From positions 310,001-374,000 of the forward strand of contig NZ_JMLS01000001.1 of the NCBI RefSeq assembly GCF_000686845.1: a stretch of DNA of 64,000 nucleotides. The letters are read 5' to 3'. The notes under the pieces are model-generated. The model was not told the origin of the DNA. It did no database searches and worked only from the letters and a program-made list of their open reading frames with translations. Of this stretch, positions 60,110-64,000 are shown in pieces (position 1 is the first letter of the stretch; every line of letters begins with the position of its first letter). Position numbers and translations under genes: made by a program. The DNA is from Paenibacillus sp. UNC451MF. Its GTDB lineage: Bacteria; Bacillota; Bacilli; Paenibacillales; NBRC-103111.

Positions 60110-60778
60110 TTGAAATTTTCACAAGAGCTGCATAATGCAGTCGAAGCCAGTTGGAATGCAAGCTTTCATCATCCTTTCGTGCAAGGGATCGCTAAAGGAA
60201 CCTTACCATTAGAATGTTTTCGTCATTATGTGCTGAATGATGCTTACTATTTATCTCAGTTTGCGCGCGTGCAATCGCTGGGAGCGGTGAAAGCAGCTGA
60301 TCTGGCAGTCTCCAACCGGATGACCGTACACGCTCAAGGAACTTATAACGCTGAGCTGTCGCTGCATGAAACGTTTTGCAAGCAGATGGGTATTACGGCA
60401 GAAGAGCGGGCGGCATTTCAGCCGGCACCTACGGCATACGCTTATACATCGCATATGCAGCGCGTTGCCTACAACGGGCACCTAGGAGACATTATCGCAG
60501 TCATTTTGCCATGCTACTGGCTGTACTATGAGATTGGAGAGAAGCTCCAGGGCTCTACTCCGGAGGAGCCGATTTACCGGGAGTGGATTGAAGCTTATGG
60601 CGGCGAGTGGTTCCGGGAGCTGGTTCAAGAGCAGATCGACCGATTGGACATGATTGCTGAGCAGGTGACTCAGGCTGACCGTGATCGGATGAAGCAGCAT
60701 TTTATTATCAGTAGTCATTACGAATATTTATTCTGGGAAATGGCCTACACGCGCGAAGCGTGGCCTGCCTATAAATAA
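60110..60778 (+). CDS. tenA: Thiaminase II / aminopyrimidine aminohydrolase
   Basis: This 222-residue enzyme starts at TTG 60110 behind AGGGGGAGAA. TenA hydrolyses aminopyrimidine thiamine breakdown products to HMP for re-use. Conserved residues include the first Trp/His region (ASWNASFHHPFVQGI), YVLNDAYYLSQFARV, and the catalytic Cys135 in ILPCYWLYYE, the same number as in the B. subtilis enzyme. YEYLFWEMAY closes the active site. It is the last gene of the TPP-controlled operon. Confidence 0.95.
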   Translation: MKFSQELHNAVEASWNASFHHPFVQGIAKGTLPLECFRHYVLNDAYYLSQFARVQSLGAVKAADLAVSNRMTVHAQGTYNAELSLHETFCKQMGITAEERAAFQPAPTAYAYTSHMQRVAYNGHLGDIIAVILPCYWLYYEIGEKLQGSTPEEPIYREWIEAYGGEWFRELVQEQIDRLDMIAEQVTQADRDRMKQHFIISSHYEYLFWEMAYTREAWPAYK

Positions 60779-60783
60779 GAAAC

Positions 60784-60822
60784 GCCGTCGCGATACCAAG
60801 GTATCGGGCGGCTTTTTTTTCT
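60784..60822 (+). terminator. Terminator of the thiamine operon
   Basis: GCCGTCGCGATACC (60784-60797) and GGTATCGGGCGGC (60800-60812) form a strong stem with a two-base gap, followed by eight T. Confidence 0.9.
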
Positions 60823-60901
60823 GTTATACAATAAATCATTTATGAAAAAATAGTTTATAGCTAACGTAATATTGCAGAAAGCAGCTTAATAAATTGAAAA
60901 T

Positions 60902-60929
60902 GAAAGCGCCTTGCATTTAAGTGCTTTCG
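60902..60929 (+). repeat. Inverted repeat before the DUF485 gene
   Basis: GAAAGC and GCTTTC with inner CTT/TAAG pairing lie about 60-90 bases before ATG 60990. It could be an operator or a leader hairpin. The first half, TGAAAGCG, also looks like half of a cre site. Confidence 0.35.
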
Positions 60930-60989
60930 TCCATGTGTAAGCAGCTTCAGCGGAGGCTGCGCACAAATAACGATATGGAGGCTGAGCGT

Positions 60990-61292
60990 ATGAATGCCAA
61001 AGCGGTGGATTATAGTCGGATTGCCCAATCCCCTCAATTTAAAGCTTTAATGGCTAAGAAAAAACGATTTCTTGTGCCTACGTCCCTCTTCTTTTTCGCT
61101 TATTATTTCACGTTACCGCTTTTAACTTCCTATACCACGGTACTGAATGCACCTGCTTTCGGCTCGGTTTCGTGGGCGTGGATTTTTGCTTTTTCCCAGT
61201 TTATTATGACTTGGGCGCTCTGCATTCTGTACTCCCGCAAATCCAGCGAATACGACAAGATGATCGAGGACATAACGAGCAGTAACGAGTAA
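60990..61292 (+). CDS. DUF485 membrane protein
   Basis: This 100-residue protein starts at ATG 60990, behind GGAGGCTGAG. Two membrane helices (FLVPTSLFFFAYYFTLPLL and WAWIFAFSQFIMTWALCILY in parts) end in a charged YDKMIEDI tail, the DUF485 layout. It is nearly always found beside an acetate/solute:sodium symporter gene, as here 43 bp on, and probably assists it. Confidence 0.92.
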   Translation: MNAKAVDYSRIAQSPQFKALMAKKKRFLVPTSLFFFAYYFTLPLLTSYTTVLNAPAFGSVSWAWIFAFSQFIMTWALCILYSRKSSEYDKMIEDITSSNE

Positions 61293-61335
61293 AAGTCGGA
61301 AAACCGCACGGTTCAAAGCCGGAGGAGGAAAAAGG

Positions 61336-62865
61336 ATGAATACGTCAGCATTCATATTATTTCTTGCGATTGTAGCCCTCACCTTGATCATTACTTATTA
61401 TGCAGCTAAAAAGACTAACTCAACAAGCGAGTTTTATACGGCAGGCGGGGGATTGACCGGATGGCAGAACGGTTGGGCGATAGCCGGGGATTATATGTCG
61501 GCGGCATCGTTTCTCGGGATTGCAGGGACGATTGCGTTATCTGGCTTTGACGGCTTTTTCTACAGCATCGGCTTTCTGGTAGCCTACCTTGTCGTTCTTT
61601 ATCTGGTAGCTGAACCGCTGCGAAATCTCGGTAAATATACTATGGCGGATATGATAGCCGCACGTTTTAACGATAATAAAATACGCGGCATCGCGGCCTT
61701 GAATACGATCACGATATCGATCTTCTATATGATTGCTCAGTTGGTTGGAGCAGGCTCTCTCATTAAACTGCTGCTTGGTCTCGATTACATGACCTCCGTA
61801 TTGATTGTAGGCGCTCTGATGACCGTGTATGTCGTCTTCGGCGGGATGCGCGCCACTTCTTGGGTGCAGATCACGAAAGCGGTTCTGTTGATGGGAGGCA
61901 CCTTCATTGTTTCCTTAATCGTACTGGCTAAATTTCACTTCAGCATTACAGAAATGTTCGATCAAATGAGGACGGCGACACCGCTCAAGGACAGCTTCTT
62001 GAACCCTGGTAACAAGTACAAAGTGCCGCTCGATACATTGTCCTTGAACTTGGCGCTTGTCTTGGGTACAGCAGGCTTGCCGCATATTTTAACCCGGTTT
62101 TTCACAGTAAAGGATGCTCCGACCGCAAGAAGCTCTGTCGTACATGCGACTTGGCTGATTGGCATTTTCTATATCATGACGATCTTTTTAGGCTTCGGCG
62201 CAGCAGCCTTTGTAGGCTATGACAACATTCTCGCAGCGGACAAAGGAGGCAATATGGCAGCTCCGCTGCTAGCCAAAGCACTCGGAGGCGATTTATTCTT
62301 TGCCTTTATTTCGGCGGTAGCTTTCGCAACAATACTCGCGGTGGTGACTGGACTGGTGCTGGCGGCAGCCTCCGCATTCGCGCATGATTTCTACACTCAT
62401 ATTCTTCGCCGTGGCAGTGCTACCGAGAAGGAGCAGATGAGAGTGGCTCGTTGGGCCTCCGTAGGAGTGGCGGTCGTTTCCATCGTGCTCTCGCTGTTCG
62501 CACAAAAGCTTAATGTAGCGTTCCTTGTTTCCGTGGCCTTTGCCATTGCCGCCAGTGCAAACCTTCCGGTTATTTTGTTCACGATATTCTGGAGACGCTT
62601 CAATACGACTGGTGCTGTTGTCGGGATGCTGACGGGTCTGCTCAGCGCGCTAATTCTGGTCATATTAAGTCCGAGTGTCTGGAACCCGGAGCCGGGTAAG
62701 GCGATCCTGGTAGGGCAAGCGCTGTTCCCTTATGCTAATCCGGGTATCATTTCAATTCCGCTGGGCTTCATAGGTGCATTGATCGGTACATGGCTGTCAC
62801 GTCCGTCGGATGCGGCGAAGTACGAGGAGATATTGGTTAAAGCGCATACGGGACTGAGGCTGTAG
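61336..62865 (+). CDS. Sodium:solute symporter, acetate permease-like (ActP/YwcA)
   Basis: This 509-residue protein starts at ATG 61336 behind GGAGGAGG. It has thirteen membrane helices. SSS-family features are SEFYTAGGGLTGWQNGWAIAGDYMSAASFLG near the start, GGMRATSWVQITKAVLL, LGTAGLPHILTRFFTVKDA and VTGLVLAAASAFAHDFYTH, all in parts and all close to ActP. It imports acetate or a similar short monocarboxylate with sodium. It is co-transcribed with the DUF485 gene. Confidence 0.93.
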   Translation: MNTSAFILFLAIVALTLIITYYAAKKTNSTSEFYTAGGGLTGWQNGWAIAGDYMSAASFLGIAGTIALSGFDGFFYSIGFLVAYLVVLYLVAEPLRNLGKYTMADMIAARFNDNKIRGIAALNTITISIFYMIAQLVGAGSLIKLLLGLDYMTSVLIVGALMTVYVVFGGMRATSWVQITKAVLLMGGTFIVSLIVLAKFHFSITEMFDQMRTATPLKDSFLNPGNKYKVPLDTLSLNLALVLGTAGLPHILTRFFTVKDAPTARSSVVHATWLIGIFYIMTIFLGFGAAAFVGYDNILAADKGGNMAAPLLAKALGGDLFFAFISAVAFATILAVVTGLVLAAASAFAHDFYTHILRRGSATEKEQMRVARWASVGVAVVSIVLSLFAQKLNVAFLVSVAFAIAASANLPVILFTIFWRRFNTTGAVVGMLTGLLSALILVILSPSVWNPEPGKAILVGQALFPYANPGIISIPLGFIGALIGTWLSRPSDAAKYEEILVKAHTGLRL

Positions 62866-62903
62866 CTTCAGCGTCTGAGATGGTTTTTGGGAGAAAGGAA
62901 ACG

Positions 62904-62946
62904 AAAGACCGAGCGGCATGAAGTTCATGCGTCCGGTCTTTTTCTT
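62904..62946. terminator. Bidirectional terminator
   Basis: AAAGACCG (62904-62911) and CGGTCTTT (62934-62941), with inner GCATG/CATGC pairing and T tracts. Confidence 0.85.
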
Positions 62947-62970
62947 CATTCGGATGGGAAGTTCTGTGAC

Positions 62971-63186
62971 TTATCGTTTTCTGATTTCAAAAAACTCGCA
63001 CGAGCTTCTTGAATGGTAGGTTACATCACTGACTCCTGATTGGGTCACGATGAACGAATCTGTAAATCGGGTAATCACGACTCCGGTATCTACAATATGA
63101 TCGTTCTCGAAAACGCGCACGCCTACCTGGCGGTCCATCGCTTCCTGAAAATCGTCATCGGTGATGAGTCGTCGGTTAATGGCCAT
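62971..63186 (-). CDS. Small hypothetical protein
   Basis: This 71-residue protein starts at ATG 63186 behind CAGGAG. It is mainly beta: VGVRVFENDHIVDTGVVITRF, then SFIVTQSGVSDVTYHSRSSCEFFEIRKR, in parts, suggesting an SH3- or Sm-like small barrel. I do not recognise a family. A good ribosome site, a terminator after the stop and coding-like composition support it. Confidence 0.7.
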   Translation of the reverse strand: MAINRRLITDDDFQEAMDRQVGVRVFENDHIVDTGVVITRFTDSFIVTQSGVSDVTYHSRSSCEFFEIRKR

Positions 63187-63275
63187 GGCTGAATCTCCTG
63201 TTTAACTAATATTTTTATTATGACTGATTAGCTTATTATATCAGAAAGAAGCACTGTCTGGCAGGCTTAGTGAGC

Positions 63276-63293
63276 AAAGGGATGACCCTTTTT
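63276..63293 (+). terminator. Short hairpin before the FAD-oxidase gene
   Basis: AAAGGG, an ATGA loop and CCCTTT, followed by TT. It is too short to be a sure terminator. Confidence 0.35.
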
Positions 63294-63353
63294 CCACCAT
63301 ATGGTATGTTGGAGATGCAGAGATTTTGCATCATTCATTAGGGGGTCATGTAG

Positions 63354-64000
63354 ATGAAAAAGTCGATCGCACTATTGCTGCTGGCCTCTCTATGCTTATA
63401 CCAATACTTCAGCCTGGATACACCAGACCAAGACCCGTATTTAGTGACGGATTACAGCCGTCTGCATCCGGTCAAGGTGGAGCGTGTCGTACAGGGACGC
63501 GAGGAGCAGCAGCTGATTCAACTATTGCAAGAAGCGCAGGCTAACCATCTAACCGTATCCATCGCCGGTCAGCGCCATAGTCAGGGAGGGCATACGTATT
63601 ACAAGGACGGTATTGTCGTTGACATGACTAGCTTCAACCGGATTATTTCAGTGGACCCGATGGCGCGTCAAATTCGTGTCCAGGCGGGGGCAACCTGGAA
63701 GGATATTCAGGATGCTGTCAATCCATACGGGCTGTCTGTCAAAACGATGCAGTCACAAAATATTTTTACTGTAGGCGGCTCTATCAGCATTAACGCCCAT
63801 GGGAGAGATATTCGTAATGGATCGTTAATCAAAAGTGTGGAATCGTTTCGTCTGCTGACGTCTGACGGTCAAGTGAAGCAGGTGAGCCGATCGGAAAACG
63901 CTGATTTATTCCCTCTCGTTCTTGGAGGCTATGGCTTGTTCGGTATTATCCTCGATGTCACCTTAACGCTAACGGAGGATGAGGTATACCGGCTGTCAAC
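63354..64000 (+). CDS. FAD-binding (VAO/BBE-type) oxidoreductase, N-terminal part
   Basis: The frame starts at ATG 63354, behind TTAGGGGGTC, and runs off the window, giving 215 residues. A signal anchor ([18 protein letters not shown]) leads into a PCMH-type FAD domain: [40 protein letters not shown], and [12 protein letters not shown] (in parts), then [15 protein letters not shown]. Such enzymes oxidise sugars, lactones or alcohols. A membrane-anchored, outward-facing form is likely. The substrate domain is outside the window. Confidence 0.88.
   Translation, partial: MKKSIALLLLASLCLYQYFSLDTPDQDPYLVTDYSRLHPVKVERVVQGREEQQLIQLLQEAQANHLTVSIAGQRHSQGGHTYYKDGIVVDMTSFNRIISVDPMARQIRVQAGATWKDIQDAVNPYGLSVKTMQSQNIFTVGGSISINAHGRDIRNGSLIKSVESFRLLTSDGQVKQVSRSENADLFPLVLGGYGLFGIILDVTLTLTEDEVYRLS

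Overview
The window looks like chromosomal DNA of a Paenibacillus-type member of the Bacillota. Base composition is mixed, near 50% GC by eye. Ribosome binding sites are strong and AGGAGG-like, and TTG and GTG starts are common. Typical families are present: YesM/YesN two-component pairs feeding CUT1 sugar ABC transporters, an S-layer-homology protein, the thiamine ECF set YkoEDC, YpsA, DUF2536 and a MocR regulator. I see no rRNA, tRNA, CRISPR array, insertion sequence or phage gene.

Layout. (1) 1-135 is the tail of an SRPBCC-type protein. 284-16664 is a polysaccharide-use locus: sensor kinase, AraC-type response regulator, lipoprotein binding protein, two permeases, a heparinase II/III-type lyase, a sulfatase, a cysteine-dioxygenase-like enzyme, an AraC regulator and a large secreted beta-helix protein. 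The lyase plus sulfatase point to a sulfated, uronate-bearing glycan. (2) 16.7-24.3 kb holds a decayed ABC-exporter tail, a divergent orphan HisG homologue, an MFS pump, CcdC, a zinc-ribbon protein, and a minus-strand operon joining a Tat-exported gluconate-dehydrogenase-type oxidoreductase (small subunit plus GMC flavoprotein) to its own TatC, TatA and lipoprotein cytochrome c. (3) 24.5-27.4 kb holds a ykkC-class riboswitch with an intrinsic terminator in front of a three-gene ABC-2 exporter, followed by a VanW protein. (4) 28-46 kb is mostly single housekeeping or accessory genes: CheX-like, SDR, pentapeptide protein, alpha/beta hydrolase, RNA helicase with a DEVD motif II, an AT-rich deoxyribosyltransferase-like gene, RsgA, an ABC multidrug exporter, an anchored FAD oxidoreductase, an SLH protein with three exact-period repeats, IlvA, an aminotransferase and KduI. 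(5) 46-55.9 kb holds DUF genes, an MFS gene broken by a one-base frameshift, YpsA, an extremely acidic small protein, a divergent PPOX/MocR pair, a CAP-domain protein, a WecG/TagA glycosyltransferase and an Fsr-like exporter. (6) 55.9-64 kb holds psd, a TPP riboswitch with ykoEDC-tenA, a DUF485/acetate-type symporter pair, and the start of an FAD-linked oxidase cut by the window end.

How the parts fit. The glycan locus can sense, cleave, desulfate and import oligosaccharides, and KduI at 45 kb could take the unsaturated uronates onward. The Tat operon is self-contained: substrate enzyme, translocase and electron acceptor are co-transcribed. The thiamine block combines ligand-controlled termination, uptake and salvage. 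The least explained parts are the ykkC-controlled exporter, the HisG homologue that lacks a recognisable PRPP loop, and the 79-residue repeats of the SLH protein. Most functional calls rest on reading motifs by eye, and no database search was possible.
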